In this document: positions 7,558 to 16,686 of the stretch, piece by piece
How the letters are laid out: every line of letters starts with the position of its first letter
How positions within the stretch are numbered: the stretch's first letter is position 1
Assembly: GCA_031370485.1 (NCBI GenBank)
Contig: JANMQK010000107.1
Location: forward strand, 1 to 26,539
DNA length: 26,539 nt
Source of the DNA: JANMQK01 sp031370485
GTDB taxonomy: Bacteria > Acidobacteriota > Polarisedimenticolia > Gp22-AA2
Direction: 5' to 3'
The notes under the pieces: generated by a model
What the model was told of the DNA's origin: nothing
Seen by the model: only the letters and a program-made list of their open reading frames with translations
The model's database searches: none
Made by a program: the position numbers and the translations under genes

Positions 7558-8064
7558 TCAGCGCGCGTGGTCGTTGAGGTAGCGCAGGACTCCCCGCACC
7601 GAGATAAAACGCAGGGGCTTCCCTTCGTCGACCACTGGGAGGTGCCGGTAGCCGGCCACGGCGATCTGATGCATGGCGCGGGCGAGGGTGTCGTCCTCCC
7701 GCATCACGGTCGGGTCGGGCGTCATGACGTCGCGGACGGGGATTTTCTTGGTATCGAGCCTGCGCCCGGCGACCTTCTCCAGGGCGTCGCGCTCGGTGAA
7801 GATGCCGACCAGCCGGCCCCGGTCGACGACCAGGGCGCTCCCCAGCCGCTGCGCTTTCATCTTTGCGATGACCTGGAAGACGGCGTCGGAAGGAGCCACG
7901 GTGAGCGCCGTGGCCGGGTCGAGATCCTTGAGCGGGGTCTCCATGATGCGGCGCTGCAGGCCGTGCGTGGGCCGGGGGATGTCGATCGATCGCAGGTCCT
8001 GCCCGCAGTGCTCGCAGGCATCGAGGCCGTCCATGTTGGCGTGGCCGCAGTCCGGGCAGGTCAT
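7558..8064 (-). CDS. Zinc-ribbon plus CBS-pair protein
   Basis: A 168-residue soluble protein. Residues 1-24 form a four-cysteine zinc ribbon (C3, C6, C17, C20). Two CBS domains follow (about 50-105 and 110-165), recognisable by RLVGIFTERDAL and by MTPDPTV...YRHLPVVDEG. CBS pairs bind adenosine nucleotides or related ligands and act as energy or redox sensors. The ATG at 8064 is chosen because GGAGGGGGAGAAGA immediately precedes it; the frame extends further upstream but the extension is arginine-rich noise overlapping korB. It sits 25 bases after korB on the same strand and is probably the last gene of that operon. A different CBS-pair protein opens the same operon. No enzyme domain is attached, so it most likely regulates a partner; which partner is inference. 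Confidence 0.88.
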   Translation of the reverse strand: MTCPDCGHANMDGLDACEHCGQDLRSIDIPRPTHGLQRRIMETPLKDLDPATALTVAPSDAVFQVIAKMKAQRLGSALVVDRGRLVGIFTERDALEKVAGRRLDTKKIPVRDVMTPDPTVMREDDTLARAMHQIAVAGYRHLPVVDEGKPLRFISVRGVLRYLNDHAR

Positions 8065-8089
8065 TCTTCTCCCCCTCCGGTGGTGCCGA

Positions 8090-9130
8090 TCAGGACACCG
8101 TCCAGGTGGCCCCCGAGTTGAGCAGCCTCTCGAGGCTGCCGGCCCCGAGCTTCGCGGTGGCCTGGTCCGCCTGCTTCTCAACGACGTCCTCCAGGCAGGG
8201 GCGGGACGCGTTGTAGAAAACCCCGACCGGGACCGGGTAATCGGGGTAGGTCAGCCGCGACAGAAGGAAGGCCAGCGTCGGCTCGGTCGCGTTCTCGTCG
8301 TGCACCAGAAGATCCTTTTCGGTGATCCCGTCCTTGCCGAGGGTCACGACCTCCGGATGGAGCCCGTTCAGGCGGATCCCCTTGTCGTGTTCCTTACCGA
8401 AAATAAGGGGCTTCCCGTGCTCGAGCGAGATCATCCGGTCGCTGCGCACGTCCCGCGCCGTGAAGGCCTCGAAGGCCCCGTCGTTGAAAATGTTGCAGTT
8501 CTGGTAGATCTCGACGAACGCCGTTCCCTTGTGCCGCGCCACGCGGTCGAGCGTTGCGGTCAGGTGCTGCGTGTCGGTGTCGACCGACCGCGCCACGAAG
8601 GTGCACTCGGAGGCCAGCGCCACCCCGAGCGGGTTGATCGGCTGCTCCGCGGTCCCGAACGGGCTCGACTTGGTCTTCTTGCCGAACTCGCTCGTCGGCG
8701 AGTATTGCCCCTTGGTCAGGCCGTAGATCCGGTTGTTGAACAGGAGGATTTTGATGTCCAGGTTCCGCCGCATGGCGTGGATCAGGTGGTTGCCGCCGAT
8801 ACTCAGCCCATCGCCATCCCCGGTCACCACCCAGATCGACAACTCGGGGCGGCTGATCTTGAGCCCGCTCGCGAGCGTCGGGGCCCGCCCGTGGATGCTG
8901 TGGAACCCGTACGTGTTCATGTAGTACGGGAAACGGCTCGAGCAGCCGATCCCGGAGATGAACACGATGTTCTCCTTGGGGATGCCCAGGCTGGGCATCA
9001 CCTTCTGGACCTGCGCCAGGATGGAGTAATCCCCGCAGCCCGGGCACCAGCGGACCGTCTGGTCGCTGCTGAAATCGGCCTTCGTCAGCTTGGGGGGTGG
9101 CAGGACTGCGCCTTCCGTGGGGGACGACAT
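8090..9130 (-). CDS. korB: 2-oxoacid:ferredoxin oxidoreductase beta subunit (KorB-type)
   Basis: Binds thiamine pyrophosphate and one [4Fe-4S] cluster, and with KorA converts 2-oxoglutarate plus CoA to succinyl-CoA with reduction of ferredoxin, or the reverse. The 346-residue product carries WCPGCGDY (C29, C32), GIGCSS (C63) and QNCNIF (C212), a full set of cluster ligands for this family. The thiamine pyrophosphate/Mg motif is GDGDGLSIGGNH followed by NNRIYGLTKGQ. The start ATG at 9130 lies 2 bases after the korA stop, with GGGAG about 10 bases upstream, so translation is coupled. The frame remains open far upstream inside korA but that part is a shadow. Substrate assignment to 2-oxoglutarate rests on overall resemblance to two-subunit KorAB enzymes; a broader 2-oxoacid range cannot be excluded. 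Confidence 0.93.
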   Translation of the reverse strand: MSSPTEGAVLPPPKLTKADFSSDQTVRWCPGCGDYSILAQVQKVMPSLGIPKENIVFISGIGCSSRFPYYMNTYGFHSIHGRAPTLASGLKISRPELSIWVVTGDGDGLSIGGNHLIHAMRRNLDIKILLFNNRIYGLTKGQYSPTSEFGKKTKSSPFGTAEQPINPLGVALASECTFVARSVDTDTQHLTATLDRVARHKGTAFVEIYQNCNIFNDGAFEAFTARDVRSDRMISLEHGKPLIFGKEHDKGIRLNGLHPEVVTLGKDGITEKDLLVHDENATEPTLAFLLSRLTYPDYPVPVGVFYNASRPCLEDVVEKQADQATAKLGAGSLERLLNSGATWTVS

Positions 9131-9132
9131 GG

Positions 9133-11013
<1,881 letters not shown>

Positions 11014-11015
11014 GA

Positions 11016-11032
11016 CGGGCCTCGGAGGCCCG
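11016..11032 (-). promoter_or_regulatory. GC-rich hairpin at the korA ribosome-binding site
   Basis: CGGGCCT and AGGCCCG flank a 3-base loop, a perfect 7-bp stem 2 bases upstream of the GTG at 11013 in the CBS-korA intercistronic gap. The 3' arm holds the GAGG that would serve that GTG. No U-tract follows, so it is not a standard terminator; translational control, mRNA processing or stability are possible. Confidence 0.55.
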
Positions 11033-11047
11033 CACAGTTATGCCCGC

Positions 11048-11515
11048 TCAGCCCCCTTCGGGGGTCGTGAATTCCTGCTCCGGGCTCGGCGGCAGATTGA
11101 CGACCTCCGCCGGGTAGTGCTCCGCGATGAAGGTGATGATATCCCGGGCCGCGATCATCCCGGCCCGCTCGCCTTTCTCGTCCACCAGGGGAACATGTCG
11201 GTATCCCTTTTCGGTCATCAGCCGGACCGCCTTCGCGAGCGGGTCGTCAAGCCTCAGCACCTGGGGGTCCGGGGTCATGAGGCGATCGATCGGAGAGGCG
11301 TCGTCCACGGGGGCCTCGAACAGCTTGTTCAGCACGTCCCGCTCGGTGAAGATCCCGACGAGCCTGGTCCCGTCGCAGACAAGGACGGCGCCCACCCCTT
11401 CGTCTTTCATGATCCGCAGCGTGTCCACGACACTCGTCCCCGGGGGAACGCAGGCGGGATGGGAGCGGGGCAGCCTTCCGATGGTCTCCTTCCTCAGTGT
11501 GTCTTCGATCGTCAT
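11048..11515 (-). CDS. CBS-pair protein, first gene of the korAB unit
   Basis: A 155-residue soluble protein made almost entirely of two CBS domains (about 15-70 and 77-135), marked by RLVGIFTERDVLNK, MTPDPQVLRLDD and KGYRHVPLVDEKGER. It lacks the zinc ribbon of the CBS protein at the other end of the operon and has a short acidic/proline C-terminal tail. CBS pairs usually dimerise and bind AMP, ADP, ATP or related ligands. The ATG at 11515 is preferred over upstream in-frame codons because AAGGA lies 6 bases before it. A TATAGT box 23 bases upstream of the start suggests this gene leads the transcript. korA begins 34 bases downstream. Position argues for a role in controlling 2-oxoacid oxidoreductase expression or activity, which is inference. 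Confidence 0.88.
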   Translation of the reverse strand: MTIEDTLRKETIGRLPRSHPACVPPGTSVVDTLRIMKDEGVGAVLVCDGTRLVGIFTERDVLNKLFEAPVDDASPIDRLMTPDPQVLRLDDPLAKAVRLMTEKGYRHVPLVDEKGERAGMIAARDIITFIAEHYPAEVVNLPPSPEQEFTTPEGG

Positions 11516-11537
11516 TCCGTGTCCTTCCGGGCCTTCG

Positions 11538-11543
11538 ACTATA
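11538..11543 (-). promoter_or_regulatory. Candidate -10 box for the CBS-korAB-CBS unit
   Basis: TATAGT on the minus strand (five of six consensus bases), placed so that transcription would begin about 15 bases before the ATG at 11515, leaving just room for the AAGGA site. No convincing -35 is visible at normal spacing. Confidence 0.35.
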
Positions 11544-11609
11544 CCCCTTTTCTCGCTCCTCGCGGAGCCATAAACATAACCGCCCGCCCGGTGCCCAGGC
11601 AAGTCCGGG

Positions 11610-11638
11610 GCGACAATTGCGCCGTCCTGTGGTATAAA
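11610..11638 (+). promoter_or_regulatory. Candidate promoter for the 70-residue membrane protein
   Basis: GCGACA (11610-11615) is followed after 17 bases by TATAAA (11633-11638). Predicted start near 11645 gives a leader of about 37 bases to the ATG at 11682. It faces away from the CBS-korAB unit. Confidence 0.45.
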
Positions 11639-11681
11639 CCGCCTCCTGAACCCCGTTTCTCATGGGTCTCGCGGAGCACTG

Positions 11682-11894
11682 ATGGCGAAGAACCAGGACA
11701 TGGCGCGGCCCGGCGGGCTCCAGCGCCCCATCCAGTCGAGAGGTCCGGCGGCAAAGCCGAGCCTCGTCCCCACCGACCCGCTTCCGGGATGGCTGGCCGC
11801 CGTCCAGGTTCTCATCCTGCTCGGAATTCCGATCACCCTTCTGCTCGTGGCCCGCCTCATCCTGCACCACTTCTTCCCCGAACTGGGATATTGA
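11682..11894 (+). CDS. Small single-span membrane protein, unknown function
   Basis: A 70-residue protein with a polar, Pro/Arg/Lys-rich N-terminal half (about 1-36) and one strong hydrophobic helix (about 37-61, WLAAVQVLILLGIPITLLL), ending in HHFFPELGY. No cleavable signal peptide: the polar N-terminus would lie in the cytoplasm and the short tail outside. GGAG lies 6-7 bases before the ATG, and a promoter-like pair lies upstream, so it looks like a real small gene rather than a chance frame. It is divergent from the first CBS gene of the korAB unit. I do not recognise a family. Confidence 0.65.
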   Translation: MAKNQDMARPGGLQRPIQSRGPAAKPSLVPTDPLPGWLAAVQVLILLGIPITLLLVARLILHHFFPELGY

Positions 11895-11933
11895 CGGCTC
11901 CTCGCGAACTGCGTAGGATTGCCGCCTGAGATC

Positions 11934-11952
11934 CCCGCCCGGCCCGGGCGGG
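11934..11952 (+). terminator. GC-rich hairpin after the 70-residue gene
   Basis: CCCGCCCG and CGGGCGGG form a perfect 8-bp stem with a 3-base loop, 40 bases after the stop at 11894. There is no U-tract, so it is not a canonical intrinsic terminator; it may slow polymerase or mark the transcript end in a GC-rich genome. Confidence 0.35.
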
Positions 11953-12006
11953 ACGGCGGTTTCCGGGCATCCGGCACAACGAGTCGCGGACACAAAAAGC
12001 CCCCGA

Positions 12007-12444
12007 ATGAATAGCGACGATCACGGCATGCTGGTGGCCCACTTCAAGGACGGCCAGATCTCCAAGGGCTTCTCGCGCGATTTCGATCCGGCCGGGGAGT
12101 CCTTCCACATGGTGCGGCGGGACGGCGAGGTGGCTACCTCCCAGGAGATCCGCCTCGATGATCTCAAGGCCCTCTTCCACGTGAAATCCTGGGGACGGGA
12201 GAATCGGCACCGGGGACGCCCGCCCGGATTTCCCGACGTCCTGGCGATCGACGGGCACGAGGGCGCCCAGCCCATCAAGACGATGCTGGAGTTCTACGAC
12301 GGCGAGAGGATCTTCGGCTACAGCCTCGATTACGACCCGGGGCGCAGGGGATTCTATGTCCTGCCGGCCGACCCGGAGGACAACAATCAGAAGATTTTCG
12401 TCCTGAATTCCTCGCTCGTGAACATCCAGATCTTCCGAGAGTGA
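12007..12444 (+). CDS. Uncharacterised protein with an internal duplication
   Basis: A 145-residue protein without signal peptide or membrane segment. It contains two copies of one roughly 50-residue unit: residues 10-59 and 93-143. Aligned positions include F-x-D-G (13-16 and 96-99), G-[FY]-S-x-D-[FY]-D-P (21-28 and 104-111) and F-[HY]-[MV] (33-35 and 116-118), each followed by a hydrophobic strand pattern. The units look beta-rich; proteins with this motif occur as hypotheticals in several phyla but I cannot name the family with confidence. There is no clear ribosome site before the ATG at 12007. Its stop overlaps the GTG start of the next gene by 4 bases (GTGA), so it heads a three-gene plus-strand chain with a lipoprotein and the MFS/TPR fusion. 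Confidence 0.7.
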   Translation: MNSDDHGMLVAHFKDGQISKGFSRDFDPAGESFHMVRRDGEVATSQEIRLDDLKALFHVKSWGRENRHRGRPPGFPDVLAIDGHEGAQPIKTMLEFYDGERIFGYSLDYDPGRRGFYVLPADPEDNNQKIFVLNSSLVNIQIFRE

Positions 12445-13007
12445 ACCGCACTTTCCCTCCGATCCTGCTCGTTCTCCTGCCCACCCTCCTGCTCGCCGGG
12501 TCGTGCGCCTCCCCCGCGCGGAAGGCGACTCCAGCGCCCCCTCCGAGGGCGCGCACCGAGATCGTGCTGTCCTCGCCGGCTCGGGGCGAGAGATCGATCG
12601 AGGTGGCCGATCTGGCGTTCGCCTATTTCAGGCGAACCTATTACCACAAGGCCGCGCCCCGGGCCGAAGCGCCCGGGGGACAGCGGCTGGAGGTCGCCGA
12701 TCGAAGGCGCGAGTGCCGTTGTCTCCGGCTCGAGGACTGGTCGAAGGTCAAGTTCCGCAAATTGCGCCAGATCGAGATTCTCTACCCGGAGGGCGCGGGC
12801 GAAGCGCAGGTGCGCGTGACCTACCGTGACGGCAGGCTGCGAACGCTGCCGGCCGCGGAGCTGTACGGGGGGCAGTCCGATTTCCCGCCGGTGTTCATCG
12901 CGACCGCCGCCGACGGGGTCCAGGAGTACCCCCTCGTCCTCCCCGGAGACCCCGGGGTCCGCTGGCCCGAGGAGACCCTGGTCCGCATCAATTTCATCCG
13001 CCGTTGA
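12441..13007 (+). CDS. Probable exported lipoprotein, unknown function
   Basis: A 188-residue protein. Residues 1-21 form a signal peptide (NRTF, then a leucine-rich core) ending in LLAGSC, a lipobox-like sequence with C22 as the putative lipidated residue; the box is weak because Ser rather than Gly or Ala precedes Cys. A Pro/Ala-rich linker follows, then a compact region about 50-188 with two neighbouring cysteines in RRECRCLRLEDW and several predicted strands (KLRQIEILYPEG, QVRVTYRDGRLRTLP). The GTG start overlaps the previous stop (GTGA) and the TGA stop overlaps the next start (TTGA), a strong sign that all three genes are translated together. No known domain recognised. Confidence 0.7.
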   Translation: MNRTFPPILLVLLPTLLLAGSCASPARKATPAPPPRARTEIVLSSPARGERSIEVADLAFAYFRRTYYHKAAPRAEAPGGQRLEVADRRRECRCLRLEDWSKVKFRKLRQIEILYPEGAGEAQVRVTYRDGRLRTLPAAELYGGQSDFPPVFIATAADGVQEYPLVLPGDPGVRWPEETLVRINFIRR

Positions 13008-16000
13008 GCCGATCGCACCGGGTCCTGACCCCGCTCGCTCTCGTCTTCGCGGTTTCGGGCGCGGCGGGGCTGGCGCTCGAGGTGACCTGGGCGCGCGCAC
13101 TGTCCCAGATCCTCGGAAGCTCGCTGCAGTCGCTGACGATCGTCCTCGTGGTGTTCCTGGGCGGCCTCGGCGTGGGGGCGTCGATCGCAGCCAGGCTGGC
13201 GGCCGGCGCGCGGTCTCCTCTGAGGCTCTACGCCCGGCTCGAGATACTCCTCGCCGCGTACGCCATTCTCAGCCCGGGTGTCGTGGCCCTGCTTCTCCGG
13301 ACGCTCGAGACCCTTGGCGCGGAGATCCAGCACGCCACGACGCTGGCCGGGCTCCGTTTTCTTCTCGCGGTGGCGGTCCTGGCCCTGCCGACGGTGGCGA
13401 TGGGAGCGACCTTTCCTGTTCTCGTGCGGGAGGCCGCCGATCGAGGGATCCCTGCGCAGGCCGCGGTCTCGGTCCTTTACGGCGCCAACACCGTCGGGGC
13501 GGCGGCCGGCGCCCTGCTCGGCTCATTCGCGTTCCTCCCGTTTCTCGGAACCCGGCTGTCGTTCGCGGCAGCCGGCGGACTGAATGCCCTGGCGGGAACG
13601 GCAGCTTTTTTCCTGGTGCGAGCCTGGAGGGTGGACCAGCCTGTCTTACCTCCCGGGACGCCTTCAGCCGCGTCGGTCCCAAGCGGGGCGCTGCCCGGCC
13701 CTCCCCCCGCGGGGCGGCGCCTCGTGGCCGCGATCGCGGCGCTCTCGGGGGCCACCGGGGCGGTGCTCCAGGTCGGCTGGACCCGGGCGATGACGTTGGC
13801 GTTCGGGTCATCCGTCTATGCGCTGGGGCTGACCCTCGCCGCCTACATCCTCGGGCTCGGGCTCGGCCCTTTCGCCGCCCGCTGGCGTCCTCTCCGCAAG
13901 GTGTCCGAGAGCCGCCGGGCGGCCGGCGCGCAGTGGATCCTCGGTGTCCTGTCGCTCTTCCTGATCCCCGTGCTCGGATCCCTGCCATCCGCGGCCGCCC
14001 TGCTTTCGGGCCTGATGGAGAAAGCCCCGATTGCGACACTTCTCATCGAATTCGGCATCGTGCTGGGGCTCGTTCTCCTGCCATCCATGGCGCAGGGAGC
14101 GACATTCCCGGCGCTCGCGATCCTCGCCGCCGGGGGCCGTCGTGAGCCGCACGAGAGCGCCGGCCGCATCTACGCCTCGACCACCTGGGGGTCGGTCACC
14201 GGGTACATCGCCGCCGGGTTTCTCCTGATTCCCACGTTCGGTACCAACCGGACCCTGGCGTTGGCCTCGGTAACGGCACTGGCGCTGAGCGCGGTCCTCG
14301 CGTCAACTCGTTCGCTCACGGGGCCTGCCCCCACGGGCGCCCGGCGGCTTGCGCCGGCGATCCTCGCAGCCGCGCCGCTCCTGCTCCTCGCCCTGTCGGG
14401 GTGGGACAGGAATCTCATGACGGGGGGCGGTTTTCTCTACGGGCCGGTCTACCGCGCCGCTGCCGCGCGGGAGCCGCTGCGGCTCGCGGTGCGCCGCCGC
14501 GGGGAGATCCTCTTTTATGCCGACCGCGGGGAGGGACTGGTGACGGTCCGCCGCAGCCCGGCCGGCATCCTGTCGCTGCAGATCAACGGCAAGACCGAGG
14601 CTTCCACGGGCGGCGACATGGCGACCCAGATCCTGGCGGCGCACCTTCCCCTGCTGGCCCACCCGCATCCAGACAGGGTGCTTGTGATCGGCCTGGCGAG
14701 CGGCATCACGCTGGGTGGCGTCGAGAAGCACCCGGTCGCCTCGATCGAGGCGGTCGAGATTGCACCCGCGGTGGTGCAGGCCGCGAAAGCGTTCGACGAG
14801 GTGAACGGCGGCGCGCTCGACGACCCGCGGCTGGACCTGGTGATCGACGACGCCCGCAGCCGGCTTCTGCTGAGCCCGGGGCGATTCGACGTGATCACCT
14901 CCCAGCCCTCCAATCCCTGGGTCGCGGGCGTGTCGAACCTGTTCACCAGGGAGTTTTACCGCCTCGTCAAAAGCAGGCTTCGTCCCGGCGGGCTTTTCTG
15001 CCAGTGGGTGCAGGCTTACCGGATCGACGCCGGGGACCTGCGCGGCATCGTCCGGTCATTCCTCGAGGTCTTCCCCGACGCGACCCTCTGGGAGGAATCC
15101 CCCGGCGGCGGCGATTATTTCCTGCTGGGCGGGGACGGGCCGCTCCGGATCGACCCTGCGCGGCTGGGCGCGGCGGGCGACCCGGTCTGGCGCGATCTCG
15201 CGAGAGGAGGCATCGAGGGGCCGGCGGATTTTCTCTCCCGCTTCGTCGCCGGGCCGCGCGGGCTGGCGGCGTTCTCGGCGGGCGCCCGGCTCCATACCGA
15301 CGACGACCTCTACCTGGAATGGCGCGCCCCGCTCTCCCTGTTCCGTGACACGCTGCGGCTCCAGACATCGGCCCTCAACCGCCACCGGGAACCGGTTGTT
15401 TCCATCCTGAGGAAAGGGACGCTCGAAAAAAACCCTGCGCTCGCCGCGGCCCTCGCGGAGCGCCGGCGGAGCAGGGATTCACGCGTGGCCGTGGCCGAGA
15501 GCCTCCGGCAGGCCGACCTCGATGCCCTGCGTGACCCATTCCTGGCGGCCGGGATCGAGTTTCTCCGCGGCGGAAGGTATGTCGAGGCGGTAGGCGCGCT
15601 GACGCGCGCCGCGGCCAACGGCCCCGAAAGCGCCGGCACGCATCTTCTCCTTGGCGAGGCGTACGGGCTTGCCGGGCTCGAGGACGCGTCGATCGTCGCC
15701 TACGAGGAGGCCGTGCGGACGGACCCCGGCCTGGCCCCCGCCTGGAACGCGCTCGGCCGGCTGTTCGCGCGCCGCGGCTTGAACGACGCGGCGCGAACCG
15801 CGTTCAGCCGCGCCGTCCAGGGCGACCCCGGCCTGGCGGCGGCCCATAACAACCTCGGCGCGGCGTTGCTGCAGGCCGGAGATCTCCAGGCAGCCGAGCG
15901 GAGCATCCGGGAGGCGCTGCGGATCGATCCGCGGCTGCCGCCCGCGGTCGCGAACCTCGGTCTGGTGTTCAAACGCCGGGGCGATCTCGCGGGCGCCCTC

Positions 16001-16222
16001 AGGCAGTACCGCGCCGCGATCGATCTCGATCCGCTCAACCTCGACGCGCGTTTCAACCTCGCCGCGACGCTCCGCCTGGCGGGACGCGTCGAGGAGGCGC
16101 GCCGCGGGCTTCTGGAAGTGCTGCGGATCGATCCCTCTGATACCGGTGCGGCGCGGGCCCTGCGGGACATCGATGCCCCCCGGGGCGGGTCTCAGGCGGA
16201 AAGAAGCAGGGGGATGTCGTGA
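13004..16222 (+). CDS. Fused MFS-like transporter / spermidine-synthase-like / TPR protein
   Basis: A 1072-residue three-part protein. Residues about 5-480 are a polytopic membrane region of roughly a dozen helices, beginning LTPLALVFAVSGAAGLALEV as in the MFS/spermidine-synthase fusion family. Residues about 490-730 are a spermidine-synthase-like Rossmann domain with the SAM-binding strand VLVIGLASG (from residue 559), the acidic EIAPAVV and the segment ITSQPSNPWVAGVSNLF. Residues about 855-1050 contain at least four TPR repeats. In true aminopropyltransferases motif I reads GGGDG and the catalytic segment ends in Asp-Pro; here the corresponding residues are S566 and Asn, so polyamine synthesis is unlikely. 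The start is a TTG overlapping the previous TGA. The last 31 bases overlap the convergent STAS gene. Function unknown. Confidence 0.88.
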   Translation: MSRSHRVLTPLALVFAVSGAAGLALEVTWARALSQILGSSLQSLTIVLVVFLGGLGVGASIAARLAAGARSPLRLYARLEILLAAYAILSPGVVALLLRTLETLGAEIQHATTLAGLRFLLAVAVLALPTVAMGATFPVLVREAADRGIPAQAAVSVLYGANTVGAAAGALLGSFAFLPFLGTRLSFAAAGGLNALAGTAAFFLVRAWRVDQPVLPPGTPSAASVPSGALPGPPPAGRRLVAAIAALSGATGAVLQVGWTRAMTLAFGSSVYALGLTLAAYILGLGLGPFAARWRPLRKVSESRRAAGAQWILGVLSLFLIPVLGSLPSAAALLSGLMEKAPIATLLIEFGIVLGLVLLPSMAQGATFPALAILAAGGRREPHESAGRIYASTTWGSVTGYIAAGFLLIPTFGTNRTLALASVTALALSAVLASTRSLTGPAPTGARRLAPAILAAAPLLLLALSGWDRNLMTGGGFLYGPVYRAAAAREPLRLAVRRRGEILFYADRGEGLVTVRRSPAGILSLQINGKTEASTGGDMATQILAAHLPLLAHPHPDRVLVIGLASGITLGGVEKHPVASIEAVEIAPAVVQAAKAFDEVNGGALDDPRLDLVIDDARSRLLLSPGRFDVITSQPSNPWVAGVSNLFTREFYRLVKSRLRPGGLFCQWVQAYRIDAGDLRGIVRSFLEVFPDATLWEESPGGGDYFLLGGDGPLRIDPARLGAAGDPVWRDLARGGIEGPADFLSRFVAGPRGLAAFSAGARLHTDDDLYLEWRAPLSLFRDTLRLQTSALNRHREPVVSILRKGTLEKNPALAAALAERRRSRDSRVAVAESLRQADLDALRDPFLAAGIEFLRGGRYVEAVGALTRAAANGPESAGTHLLLGEAYGLAGLEDASIVAYEEAVRTDPGLAPAWNALGRLFARRGLNDAARTAFSRAVQGDPGLAAAHNNLGAALLQAGDLQAAERSIREALRIDPRLPPAVANLGLVFKRRGDLAGALRQYRAAIDLDPLNLDARFNLAATLRLAGRVEEARRGLLEVLRIDPSDTGAARALRDIDAPRGGSQAERSRGMS

Positions 16223-16572
16223 CCGGACTCGCCGCGGTCGAGCGGCCTTGGCTCCCGGCCGGTCTGCAGCGGCCCGAGCAGGGCGCTCAGGCGTAGCATT
16301 GCCCGGACGAGCCCGCGCGCCTTCGAGACGCGCAGCTGGATTCCGCGGCGGCGCGCCATCTGCCTGCAGACGAGGAGCAGGCCGATGCCGCCGCCGTCGA
16401 TTAGCGGAACGGCCTGGAGATCGATAACCAGGGCGCTCGCACCACGTTCGCAGGCCCGGCGCACCCTGCCGAGAATCCGCTCGCCGCGGGGGCCCGCCAC
16501 CAGCGGACCTTTCAACCTTAGACTTATGGTTCCTCTGCTCTGCCGCTCTCGGATGGTGGCCGTACGGGTCAT
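16192..16572 (-). CDS. STAS-domain protein lacking the phosphorylatable serine
   Basis: A 126-residue soluble protein with a single STAS domain, the fold of anti-sigma-factor antagonists. The core motif is ALVIDLQAVPLIDGGGIGLLL. In SpoIIAA-type antagonists the residue after the conserved Asp is the Ser that a kinase phosphorylates; here it is G60 in D59-G60-G61-G62, so the usual on/off switch is absent. The ATG at 16572 has a strong AGGGGAGG site 7 bases upstream. The last 31 bases overlap the end of the MFS/TPR gene on the opposite strand, so the two transcripts are partly antisense. No anti-sigma kinase or phosphatase gene is adjacent. The C-terminal 25 residues extend past the domain. It could be a constitutively active antagonist or a structural partner unrelated to sigma control. 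Confidence 0.87.
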   Translation of the reverse strand: MTRTATIRERQSRGTISLRLKGPLVAGPRGERILGRVRRACERGASALVIDLQAVPLIDGGGIGLLLVCRQMARRRGIQLRVSKARGLVRAMLRLSALLGPLQTGREPRPLDRGESGHDIPLLLSA

Positions 16573-16609
16573 CGCCGCGCCTCCCCTGCCTCAGCCTCGG
16601 GCCTCGTGC

Positions 16610-16615
16610 ACTATA
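16610..16615 (-). promoter_or_regulatory. Candidate -10 box for the STAS gene
   Basis: TATAGT on the minus strand, identical to the box before the CBS-korAB unit, would start transcription near 16603, about 30 bases before the ATG. No matching -35 hexamer is seen. Confidence 0.3.
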
Positions 16616-16686
16616 ACGACGGGCCCGGCGCCCCGGTTCCATGGAATCCGGAACCCCGTGCGGCCGGAAGAGAAACGCCCGGGCCC

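Noticed and set aside
16635..16655. GGTTCC/GGAACC inverted repeat, with an inner TTCCATGGAA palindrome, downstream of the DUF4340 gene
   Set aside because: Stem of only 6 bp with a 9-base loop and no U-tract; too weak to call a terminator.
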